DNA from: JBBATK01 sp039810585
Lineage (GTDB): Bacteria > Bacteroidota > Ignavibacteria > Kapaibacteriales > NICIL-2
Length of the DNA stretch: 64,000 nt
NCBI GenBank assembly: GCA_039810585.1
Contig: JBDHXF010000008.1
Location: 1-64,000, forward strand
Reading direction: 5' to 3'
How positions within the stretch are numbered: the stretch's first letter is position 1; the number at the start of each line of letters is the position of its first letter. Both the position numbers and the translations under genes were made by a program. Positions 25,136 to 32,713 of this stretch are shown here, piece by piece. The notes below the pieces were generated by a model that saw only the letters and a program-made list of their open reading frames with translations, searched no databases and was not told the DNA's origin.

Positions 25136-26089
25136 CTACGACGCCTGTACACGTCGCTGCATCAATTCTTCGCATTTCTCTCGGTCCTCACGCAGTTGCG
25201 ACCAAAAGATATCGATACTGTCAAACTTCATTTCCGCACGAATGAAGGCGTGAAAACTCACGTTCACCCGACGGTTGTACAGATTTCCATTGTAGTCGAA
25301 AAAGTGCACTTCAAGCCTCGGCTCTACATCGTTCGTAAAGGTTGGTCTGGTACCAATGTTAGCCATCCCATACTTGCGAACGTTGTCGATCACGGCCGAT
25401 ACGAAGTACACTCCTTTTCCGGGAAGCAGTTTGTATGGTTCCATACATTCCACATTCGCGGTTGGGTAGCCAAGTCGACGGCCTCTGCCATCGCCTTCTA
25501 CTACCACACCGTCTAAGGCATACTCATACCCGAGCATCGCATTGGCACCTTCGATGCGTTGCTCCTTAAGCGCCGTACGAATCTGAGTGCTGCTAATCTT
25601 GTGATCTCCACTCATCAGCGGCGGAACCTTTTCAACGCTGAACGAGAGCTCGGTTCCTAACTCGCGAAGCAAAGACTCGTCGCCTTCACGGTCCTTCCCA
25701 AATGTGTGGTCATAGCCCACAAAAAAGGTACTAATACCGATGTAGCGATACAAGATGTCGCGGATGAAACTCGGCGCGCCTGTTCGAGCAAACTCAAAGG
25801 TGAAGGGCACGATCACTGTTGTATGTACCTGCGCTTCCGCCAGCAAACGCAAACGCTCGCTCACGGAACTCAACAACTTCAATGGTTCGCGTCCGGCTTT
25901 GTTCAACACGATCTGCGGATGCGGGTCGAAGCTGACCACCACTACACGACCTCCGGTTTCGGCTGACAGGGCTTGCATGCGATGGATAATCTCGCGATGG
26001 CCACGGTGCACGCCGTCAAAGGTGCCCACGGTGACAATGCTCTTCTCATCACGCTGCATACTTGTTATGTCTCGTACCGTCACCATCAT
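25136..26089 (-). CDS. ribF: Bifunctional riboflavin kinase / FAD synthetase
   Basis: A 317-residue enzyme that phosphorylates riboflavin to FMN and adenylates FMN to FAD. The N-terminal nucleotidyltransferase has SIVTVGTFDGVHRGHREI and VVSFDPHP; GYDHTFGKDREGD follows; ISSTQIR marks the domain border; the C-terminal kinase has GDGRGRRLGYPTANVE and NIGTRPTF. The first ATG gives residues MMVTVRDITSM before the homology; a start at MQRDEKS is possible. Located inside the translation operon, between truB and rpsO, a common arrangement. No FMN riboswitch is seen upstream. Confidence 0.94.
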   Translation of the reverse strand: MMVTVRDITSMQRDEKSIVTVGTFDGVHRGHREIIHRMQALSAETGGRVVVVSFDPHPQIVLNKAGREPLKLLSSVSERLRLLAEAQVHTTVIVPFTFEFARTGAPSFIRDILYRYIGISTFFVGYDHTFGKDREGDESLLRELGTELSFSVEKVPPLMSGDHKISSTQIRTALKEQRIEGANAMLGYEYALDGVVVEGDGRGRRLGYPTANVECMEPYKLLPGKGVYFVSAVIDNVRKYGMANIGTRPTFTNDVEPRLEVHFFDYNGNLYNRRVNVSFHAFIRAEMKFDSIDIFWSQLREDREKCEELMQRRVQAS

Positions 26090-26175
26090 CGTTGTTCAAT
26101 TGTAATGCAAGCGAAATAGGGGAGTGACTGTATTTCAGATCACGATACCTATGTCTTGCTCGCGATGTCTTTTCT

Positions 26176-26991
26176 TTATCCGTTGCTGCCTTCGGCAGCC
26201 GTTTTGACCTGCTCGTCCGTAGGATCGAGCGCAGTGGCCGACATTTGCGCAGAAGCGTTTGGTGTACCGTTGCTGCTGCTCGGACGGAACAATGCTTCCA
26301 ACTCGGACATTCGGAGCGCGGTATCCACACGATACTCTCCGATAGCACTGCGGCGCAACGATTTTAAGTACGCTCCGCAACCCAGTCGCTCTCCGATATC
26401 GTGAGCTAAGCTTCGAATGTACGTGCCTTTCGAGCACTGAATGCGAACACTCACAAGGGGAAGTTCCACACCAAGAATGTCAATGCACGCAACATGAACT
26501 TGTCGTGCTTCGCGCTCAACTTCCGTGCCCTTGCGAGCTAAGTCGTAGAGTCGTTTACCACCCACCTTACGCGCAGAATACATCGGCGGAATTTGCTCGA
26601 TGTCTCCCACAAAGCCACTCACTACTGTTTCGATGTCGTGCTGACTCAGTGTCGACACGTCCCGAACGTTTTCTTCTTCCATTTCCGCATCAAAGGTCGC
26701 CGTTGTAGCACCAAGCCTCAGCGTGGCGAGGTATTCCTTCTCCTGCGCCTGAAAACCGTCGATGCTCTTCGTTGCCTTTCCGCAGCAAATGATCAGCAAG
26801 CCGGTAGCTAAGGGATCGAGAGTACCGGCATGACCAATTTTCTTGATGCGAAGCAGCGAGCGAAGTCGCGCCACCACATCGAACGACGTCCAGTTCAGAT
26901 CTTTATCCACCAAGAGCGCGGCGCCCGCTTCGTGTGCTTGTTCAAGCCACTCCTGCGGACCGACGCCTGCATCACGAGTCAGAATCGTCAT
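26176..26991 (-). CDS. truB: tRNA pseudouridine(55) synthase
   Basis: A 271-residue enzyme making the universal pseudouridine-55 in the T loop of tRNAs. The catalytic Asp is in KIGHAGTLDPLATGLL; LLVDKDLNWTSFDVVARLR precedes it; IPPMYSARKVGGKRLYDLAR and CSKGTYIRSLAHDIGERLGC follow. There is no C-terminal PUA domain, so it is of the short form; the tail is Ser/Ala-rich. The start overlaps the rbfA stop by 20 bases. Confidence 0.94.
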   Translation of the reverse strand: MTILTRDAGVGPQEWLEQAHEAGAALLVDKDLNWTSFDVVARLRSLLRIKKIGHAGTLDPLATGLLIICCGKATKSIDGFQAQEKEYLATLRLGATTATFDAEMEEENVRDVSTLSQHDIETVVSGFVGDIEQIPPMYSARKVGGKRLYDLARKGTEVEREARQVHVACIDILGVELPLVSVRIQCSKGTYIRSLAHDIGERLGCGAYLKSLRRSAIGEYRVDTALRMSELEALFRPSSSNGTPNASAQMSATALDPTDEQVKTAAEGSNG

Positions 26992-27349
26992 GCGTCTCCG
27001 ACTCCGTGTGAAATGGAGGATTCTCTTTCAAGATCTGTGAAATGCGATCCACGTCGTCCAACGACGAATCGATGTAGAAGCGGATCTCCGGTACAATGCG
27101 CAAACGCAACTGCGTTACCACAGCCTTCTTGAAGCGATACGCATCTTGCGCCAACGACTTCAAAATCTGTTCGTTGGACTTGAGCACTCCAAAGACGCTG
27201 AGGTAAACTTTGGCGATGGACAAGTCCGGCGACATCTGCACCGACGTGATCGTGAGCATCCCTCCGCCGATATCTCGGGTGAAGGCGTCCATGGTCGACG
27301 TCAGCGCCTTGTGAATCTCGTTAGCAACTTTTTGAGCGCGTACGGACAT
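26972..27349 (-). CDS. rbfA: Ribosome-binding factor A
   Basis: A 125-residue KH-fold protein that helps mature the 5' end of 16S rRNA and is needed for growth in the cold in other bacteria. Seen: MSVRAQKVANEIHKAL at the start, LTITSVQMSPDLSIAKVYLSV, and the core LRLRIVPEIRFYIDSSLDDVDRI typical of RbfA. The start lies 4 bases after the infB stop, and truB overlaps its end. Confidence 0.94.
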   Translation of the reverse strand: MSVRAQKVANEIHKALTSTMDAFTRDIGGGMLTITSVQMSPDLSIAKVYLSVFGVLKSNEQILKSLAQDAYRFKKAVVTQLRLRIVPEIRFYIDSSLDDVDRISQILKENPPFHTESETHDDSDS

Positions 27350-27353
27350 GACC

Positions 27354-30248
27354 TTAGCTCAACTTTCTCTTGATTTCAAGGATCTTATAGGCCTCAATCA
27401 CGTCGCCCATCTCGAAGTCGTTAAAACCATTGATGGTAATACCGCATTCAAATCCGGCGCGCATTTCCTTTACGTCTTCCTTCACATGCTTGAGACTCTG
27501 AATAGTTCCCTTGAAGATTTCAAAACCATTACGCATAATGCGAATCTTGTCGTTGCGTACCACGGTGCCGTTCAACACATAGCATCCGGCAACTTGTCCC
27601 ACATGCGAGATCTTGAAGATCTGACGAATCTCCGTGCGTGAGGTCACTTCTTCCTTAATGTCAGGCGAGAGCATACCTTCGAGAGCCAGTTTGACTTCGT
27701 TGATCGCATCGTAGATAATGGAGTAGAGGCGAACATCCACTTGCTCTCGCTCCACAATCTTGCGGATGGAAGTAGGAATGGTCACTTGGAAACCAATAAT
27801 GACAGCGTTCGAAGCAGAAGCCAACATCACATCGCTTTCGCTGATGGAGCCGACCGCGCGGTAAATCACGTGTACCTTTACCTCGTCGCGCGAGAGCTTG
27901 AGTAAGGAGTCGGTCAAGGCTTCCAGCGAACCGCTCACATCCGTTTTCAGGATGAGTCGCAATTCCTTCACTCCACCATGCTGCATTTGCGCTGAGATGT
28001 CGTCGAGTGTGGTATGACGAACCTGACGGAGCTGCTGCTCACGACGCAGAACCTGACGTTGCTGTGCCGCATCGCGGAGTGACGCTTCATTTTCAGAGCA
28101 AATGATGACATCGCCTGCTTCCGGCAGACCCTCAAATCCCGTGACCTGGACCGGTGTGCTTGGTCCTGCCTCGTCCACTCGATTGCCGCGTTCGTCATAC
28201 ATGGCTCGGACGCGACCAAAGAACTGTCCGCACAGGAAGGCATCGCCAATGTGCAGTGTTCCTTTTTGGATCATGATGGTCGACACGTTTCCACGTCCTT
28301 TATCCACGTGTGCTTCAATCACCGCACCACGAGCCGGGCGATTTGGATTAGCCTTGAGATCAAGCAAGTCGGCCTCGAGCAATACCTTTTCGAGTAGCTT
28401 TTCGACGTTCGTACCCTTCTTGGCCGAGATCTCAGCAGATTGGTACTTGCCGCCCCATTCTTCAACGAGCACGTTGTTATTAGCCAATTGCTGACGGATG
28501 TTGTCGGCATTGGCATTTTCCTTATCGATCTTGTTGATGGCCACGATCATCGGCACGTTTGCTGCCTGTGCGTGGGAGATAGCTTCCAATGTTTGGGGCA
28601 TCACATTGTCATCCGCTGCTACAACCAAGATCACAATATCCGTCACCTGCGCGCCGCGCGCGCGCATGGCGGTAAAGGCTTCGTGACCCGGCGTATCAAG
28701 GAAGGCAATGGCGCGTCCGTTCGGCAACTTCAGTTTATAGGCACCGATGTGCTGGGTGATACCACCGGCCTCACCGGCCACCACGTTGGCGTTACGGATA
28801 TAATCAAGAAGTGATGTCTTACCATGATCCACGTGTCCCATGATGGTCACAATCGGCGGACGTGTCTCGAGTGTTTCCGGATCGTCTGCCTCATCGGCCT
28901 CCACATCAATCTCTTTGTCGCTGATGAACTCGACGGTGTAGCCGTAGTCATCGGCGATGAGTTGAATGGTCTCCTTATCAAGGCGCTGATTGATACTCAC
29001 CATCAAGCCAAGCGAGAAACACTTGGTGATGATTTCGGCGGCGCTTACGCCCATGAAGTTTGCCAGTTCTGCGGTGGACAGAAACTCTGTCACCCGCAAG
29101 ATGCCGCTTTCGCGTTCCAGCTCCTCCTGACGCTTTTGCTCGCGTTCCTCACGAATATCTTTTTTCTTCTGCTTAATGCGAGAGCGCATGCGGGCTTGCG
29201 ATGCTTCGTCGTTACCCGACAAGGTCTCGCGAATAGCGCGTTCAACGTTTTGCTCGTTGACTTGCTCCTTAGCACTGCGCTTACGCTTACGTTCGCGTTC
29301 CGCATCCTTCTTGGCTGCTGCGGTTGTGGCAGCGCCCTTCTTGGCATCGGGTTTCTTGAAGGTACGCGGTCCGCCTCCACCACCGGCATAGGCGCCAATG
29401 CGGATTTCGGAGAGTGGGGTAGTGATGGGGGAATCTCCCTTTGGCCCCTTGCCGTCACTACGCTTGGCACGTTCCGAACGGAAATTGCGTTCGGGTTGCA
29501 ACTCCACTTTTCCAAGCACGGTGAGTCCACGAAGTTGTGGCCTCGAGCCCGGTTCGGAAGTGATCACGACATTTTTCTTGCGCTTGCGTTTTTTCTTTGC
29601 GCCGTCCTCAGTTCCATCGTCAGCGCCTTCGTCGTCGCCGCCCTCGGCAGTTGCTTCTGCATCGGTGCCGGCAGCTGCTTCGGTTGACTCGGTCGTGTCG
29701 GCGGCGGCCGGTGTTTCGGCTGCAACTTCAGCGGCAGGTGCCGGTTCAGCTTCGGCCGTAACGACGGGAGCCGGTTCTTCTGCGGGGACCGTTTCGGCGG
29801 AGGCAGCAGCGAGGGAAGCTAACTCTTCTTCGCGAGCGTGCTGTTCACGTGCGATGCGCTCACGTTCCATTTCCTCGCGTGCGGACTTTTCGGCGGCAAG
29901 GCGATCGTGACGTTGTTTTTCTAAGCGTTCACGCTCCGCTCGATCGGCGGCCTCGCGAGCTTCGATTTCGGCGATGCGTTCTTGCTCGCGAGAGGCAATG
30001 GAAACCGTGGCGTCGCTCTTTCGAGCAACGGTTTTGTGTTTCTCAATTTTCTCGCGCTGTTTTTCGACAAGCTTTGCTTCTTTGCTGAATTTGTCGGTGA
30101 CAGCATCCAGCATCTCGTCGTTCAACTGAGCAGTGGGTTTATTCTCAACCGAGAAACCGCGTGTCTTCAGAAAGTCGACAATCTCATCCTTTGCAATGTT
30201 TAGGTGAGCAGCAACTTTGAACAGCTTGTTTTCTCTTTTTTCAGCCAT
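27354..30248 (-). CDS. infB: Translation initiation factor IF-2
   Basis: A 964-residue GTPase that brings initiator tRNA to the 30S subunit. N-terminal IF2_N domain (residues 5-60), a long charged and Ala/Glu-rich linker (about 60-430) with several Lys/Arg blocks, then the G domain (VTIMGHVDHGKTSLLDYI, FLDTPGHEAFTAMR, VAINKIDKENAN), domain II and the C-terminal tRNA-binding domain. Full length for the group. It begins 165 bases downstream of nusA; that gap holds a palindrome (30369-30397) which may regulate read-through or mRNA stability. Confidence 0.96.
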   Translation of the reverse strand: MAEKRENKLFKVAAHLNIAKDEIVDFLKTRGFSVENKPTAQLNDEMLDAVTDKFSKEAKLVEKQREKIEKHKTVARKSDATVSIASREQERIAEIEAREAADRAERERLEKQRHDRLAAEKSAREEMERERIAREQHAREEELASLAAASAETVPAEEPAPVVTAEAEPAPAAEVAAETPAAADTTESTEAAAGTDAEATAEGGDDEGADDGTEDGAKKKRKRKKNVVITSEPGSRPQLRGLTVLGKVELQPERNFRSERAKRSDGKGPKGDSPITTPLSEIRIGAYAGGGGGPRTFKKPDAKKGAATTAAAKKDAERERKRKRSAKEQVNEQNVERAIRETLSGNDEASQARMRSRIKQKKKDIREEREQKRQEELERESGILRVTEFLSTAELANFMGVSAAEIITKCFSLGLMVSINQRLDKETIQLIADDYGYTVEFISDKEIDVEADEADDPETLETRPPIVTIMGHVDHGKTSLLDYIRNANVVAGEAGGITQHIGAYKLKLPNGRAIAFLDTPGHEAFTAMRARGAQVTDIVILVVAADDNVMPQTLEAISHAQAANVPMIVAINKIDKENANADNIRQQLANNNVLVEEWGGKYQSAEISAKKGTNVEKLLEKVLLEADLLDLKANPNRPARGAVIEAHVDKGRGNVSTIMIQKGTLHIGDAFLCGQFFGRVRAMYDERGNRVDEAGPSTPVQVTGFEGLPEAGDVIICSENEASLRDAAQQRQVLRREQQLRQVRHTTLDDISAQMQHGGVKELRLILKTDVSGSLEALTDSLLKLSRDEVKVHVIYRAVGSISESDVMLASASNAVIIGFQVTIPTSIRKIVEREQVDVRLYSIIYDAINEVKLALEGMLSPDIKEEVTSRTEIRQIFKISHVGQVAGCYVLNGTVVRNDKIRIMRNGFEIFKGTIQSLKHVKEDVKEMRAGFECGITINGFNDFEMGDVIEAYKILEIKRKLS

Positions 30249-30368
30249 GAAGCACAGATATAGATGATCAATAGTGCACGCCGGAAGGAACAGTGTACCT
30301 GGCGACGGCTTGTGTCGGACTGATTGCAGGGGGCAGTCCGCACCCCAATTCCATCAAGAGTCTTGATT

Positions 30369-30397
30369 ATTCGAGAGGCGCCTTGCGCCTCTCGAAT
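30369..30397. repeat. 13-bp palindrome with CTT loop in the nusA-infB gap
   Basis: ATTCGAGAGGCGC-CTT-GCGCCTCTCGAAT, perfect stem with three-base loop, lying 17 bases after the nusA stop within the operon. No T-run follows on the minus strand, so it is not a standard terminator. Confidence 0.6.
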
Positions 30398-30413
30398 TCA
30401 TCAACTCTTGCTT

Positions 30414-31889
30414 TTATTCCTGATTGTTATCGCTCGCCGCATCATCAGCTTGTTCTTCTGCTGCAGCTTCGCTTGTTTCTTCGTCGTCGCTGTCTGCAGC
30501 GTCGCTCAGCATATCCGAGAACATGCCTCCAATTTCGTCCTCGATCGACATCGTTGGGATGTTATCCGGATCGTTGGCCAGAATGGCGGCGTTGATCTTG
30601 TCCTCCATACCCGGAAGCTCCGTTTCGTCGAATTCTTCGAGAATTAGCGCGCGGATTTCCAGGAGCTTCTCGGCAGTCATGCCAGGGATTTGCACCAGGG
30701 AACTGAGTTCAGCCGACAAGAATTCGCGAGCGGTGTCGATGTGGGCTTCGATGATGCTGTCGTACAACTCGCGACCAATTTCTTCACGGAATTCGATCAA
30801 CTCGATATCCTCGCCGCCTTCCTTGATCAACGTTAGGGTATAACCGGTGATACGGGAGGCGAGGCGTACATTTTGTCCGTTACGGCCGATCGCTTGCGAC
30901 ACTTGGTCGTCCGGCACCATAACCGTTGCGGTATGACTTTCGTTATCGATGCTTAAATCTTTCACCTTTGCCGGCGAGAGAGCCCGCTTGATAAAGGTAA
31001 GCGGATCATTAGACCATTCGATGACGTCGATGTTCTCGTTGCCCAATTCGCGAACGATGGAATGGATACGAATACCCTTCATACCAACGCAGGCGCCTAC
31101 GGGATCAACGCGTTCGTCGTAACTCACGACCGCCACCTTGGACCGTTCACCGGGGTCGCGCGCAATGGCCTTGATTTCGATGATACCATCGAAGATTTCC
31201 GGAATTTCAATTTCAAACAAACGCGCCAGGAATTGATCGTCAGCGCGGCTGAGAATGATGTCCGGCAACCCGCTGGCACCGCTTCGGCGTACTTCCTTGA
31301 TGATAGATTTGATGGCCGAGTTCTTCTTGTAGCGCTCGTTCGGGATTTGCTCTTCGCGCGGCATACGCATTTCGTGCTTGTCGTGCATCACGAGTAAATC
31401 GTTACGACGAATCTGGTAGACTTCGCCGATGATGATCTCGCCGACTTTCTGTTCGTACTCGTTGAAGATGTTATCCTTCTCCACATCGCGAATCCGCTGC
31501 GCCAGAGCTTGCTGGGCAAGGGTAATGATGCGGCGACCGAATTCGAGACCAATATTCTCCAACGAAATTTCCTCAATGAACTCGTCGCCGATGTCGTAGG
31601 AGTCTTTAGACTTTTCTCCCACCTCGGTGAGCGATACTTCCTTAGCCTCATTCAAAACGAACTTGACGATTTCGCGAGTCAGATAAATTTCGATGTCGCC
31701 CTTTTCCATGTTCACAATGATGTCGTACGACGCATCATTGCCATACTTTTTCTTCACCATCATGCCCAGTGTTTCTTCCAGCAGACCCTGCAACAGGTCG
31801 CGGTCAATACCCTTTTGACGTGCCATCTCGGCAAATGCCTCGATGATGGCTTTCTTGTCAAACTTTGGAGCGGATTTACGTTTAGCCAT
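30414..31889 (-). CDS. nusA: Transcription termination/antitermination factor NusA
   Basis: A 491-residue factor binding RNA polymerase and nascent RNA. N-terminal domain (1-125), S1 domain (about 133-200, with VGEIIIGEVYQIRRNDLLV), KH1 (about 230-280, with PGERSKVAVVSYDERVDPVGACVG) and KH2 (about 300-360, AIGRNGQNVRLASRITG), then an extra helical segment and a strongly acidic, Ala/Glu/Asp-rich tail of about 35 residues. It sits between rimP and infB as in most bacteria. NusA of this group often feeds back on its own operon; only position supports that here. Confidence 0.96.
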   Translation of the reverse strand: MAKRKSAPKFDKKAIIEAFAEMARQKGIDRDLLQGLLEETLGMMVKKKYGNDASYDIIVNMEKGDIEIYLTREIVKFVLNEAKEVSLTEVGEKSKDSYDIGDEFIEEISLENIGLEFGRRIITLAQQALAQRIRDVEKDNIFNEYEQKVGEIIIGEVYQIRRNDLLVMHDKHEMRMPREEQIPNERYKKNSAIKSIIKEVRRSGASGLPDIILSRADDQFLARLFEIEIPEIFDGIIEIKAIARDPGERSKVAVVSYDERVDPVGACVGMKGIRIHSIVRELGNENIDVIEWSNDPLTFIKRALSPAKVKDLSIDNESHTATVMVPDDQVSQAIGRNGQNVRLASRITGYTLTLIKEGGEDIELIEFREEIGRELYDSIIEAHIDTAREFLSAELSSLVQIPGMTAEKLLEIRALILEEFDETELPGMEDKINAAILANDPDNIPTMSIEDEIGGMFSDMLSDAADSDDEETSEAAAEEQADDAASDNNQE

Positions 31890-31984
31890 GGTACAAACAA
31901 GTGGTACTGTGATTGAAATGATCGTGTGTTGGAAACGGACAGCCGTTACGAAAGAAACACTGTGTTACATGCAACACACCGAGT

Positions 31985-32503
31985 CTATCGCATGGATACC
32001 CGTACTGTTGAACTGCTGATGTGATCAAAGGCAAGGTGTAGGTCCTCGCTCGGTGGAGCAGACTTCTTGGTACCTGTGGGTCGAAGCACTATCGCTTCGG
32101 GCTCCACACGAACCAACACGCCCTCTTGCACTGAGCCATCGGTACATGTCACGCTGAGCGTTCTGCCAACGTGCTTGTCGTATTGCCAATTGAAGGTCAA
32201 CGGACGATCAACACCGGGCGACGATACCTCGAGCTGGTATACGTCACTCAGAAATTTGTCGGTTGCGGATTCATCGTTCAGAGTGCGGCTAACCTGTGAA
32301 CACAGCTCCAGCGAAACACCCTGACGATTGTCGATAAAGAGGTCGAGAATCAAGCGGCGCTCGCTGCCGCGGATCGCAAAGTCCACCAACTGGCAGTCGT
32401 TAGCTGCACAAATACGGTGAATACACTGCAAAGACTCTTCAGGAATCGTACGTCTCAAACTACCTGTCAATGATGAACAAAAAATGGGCATAAAGCCCAT
32501 CAC
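31985..32503 (-). CDS. rimP: Ribosome maturation factor RimP
   Basis: A 172-residue 30S-assembly factor. Motifs: QLVDFAIRGSERRLILDLFID, SLELCSQVSRTLNDE, YQLEVSSPGVDRPL and VRVEPEAIVLRPTG. The N-terminal part MMGFMPIFCSSLTGS is longer than in most RimP proteins and several ATGs are clustered there, so the true start may be at residue 5. First gene of the rimP-nusA-infB-rbfA-truB-ribF-rpsO-pnp operon. A very good promoter match lies 17 bases upstream. Confidence 0.92.
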   Translation of the reverse strand: MMGFMPIFCSSLTGSLRRTIPEESLQCIHRICAANDCQLVDFAIRGSERRLILDLFIDNRQGVSLELCSQVSRTLNDESATDKFLSDVYQLEVSSPGVDRPLTFNWQYDKHVGRTLSVTCTDGSVQEGVLVRVEPEAIVLRPTGTKKSAPPSEDLHLAFDHISSSTVRVSMR

Positions 32504-32520
32504 ATCACCTCGTATGAATA

Positions 32521-32551
32521 CAAATATAGAGGAAATAGGGGTTTATACAAA
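32521..32551 (-). promoter_or_regulatory. Promoter of the rimP operon (TTTG-N19-TATATTTG)
   Basis: On the minus strand TTTG (32548-32551), a 19-base spacer and TATATTTG (32521-32528): exactly the Bacteroidota primary-sigma consensus TTTG-N19-TAnnTTTG. The box lies 17 bases before the rimP start. Confidence 0.7.
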
Positions 32552-32669
32552 GAAAAAGTTGAGGAGCTCTGTGTGCGCCGGGATTGTGTACACCAAAAGT
32601 GACCTAAACCCGTCTAAAACGAGGCTGTTAAGGTATGTTAATCACCGTTTTCGCAGCAACTCGTCCACG

Positions 32670-32677
32670 TAATTTTG
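32670..32677 (+). promoter_or_regulatory. TAnnTTTG-type -7 box, histidine kinase gene
   Basis: TAATTTTG, 36 bases before the ATG at 32714. The expected -33 position holds GTTT. Confidence 0.45.
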
Positions 32678-32713
32678 AGCATCAAAATCTGCTGAATTTC
32701 TGCATTTAGGCTT

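Noticed and set aside
26090..26175. FMN riboswitch upstream of ribF
   Set aside because: ribF lies inside the operon and the short gap has none of the conserved riboswitch segments.
28824..29687. A 287-codon plus-strand frame opposite infB
   Set aside because: It is the reverse frame of the conserved IF-2 linker and G domain; no ribosome site and composition follow infB.
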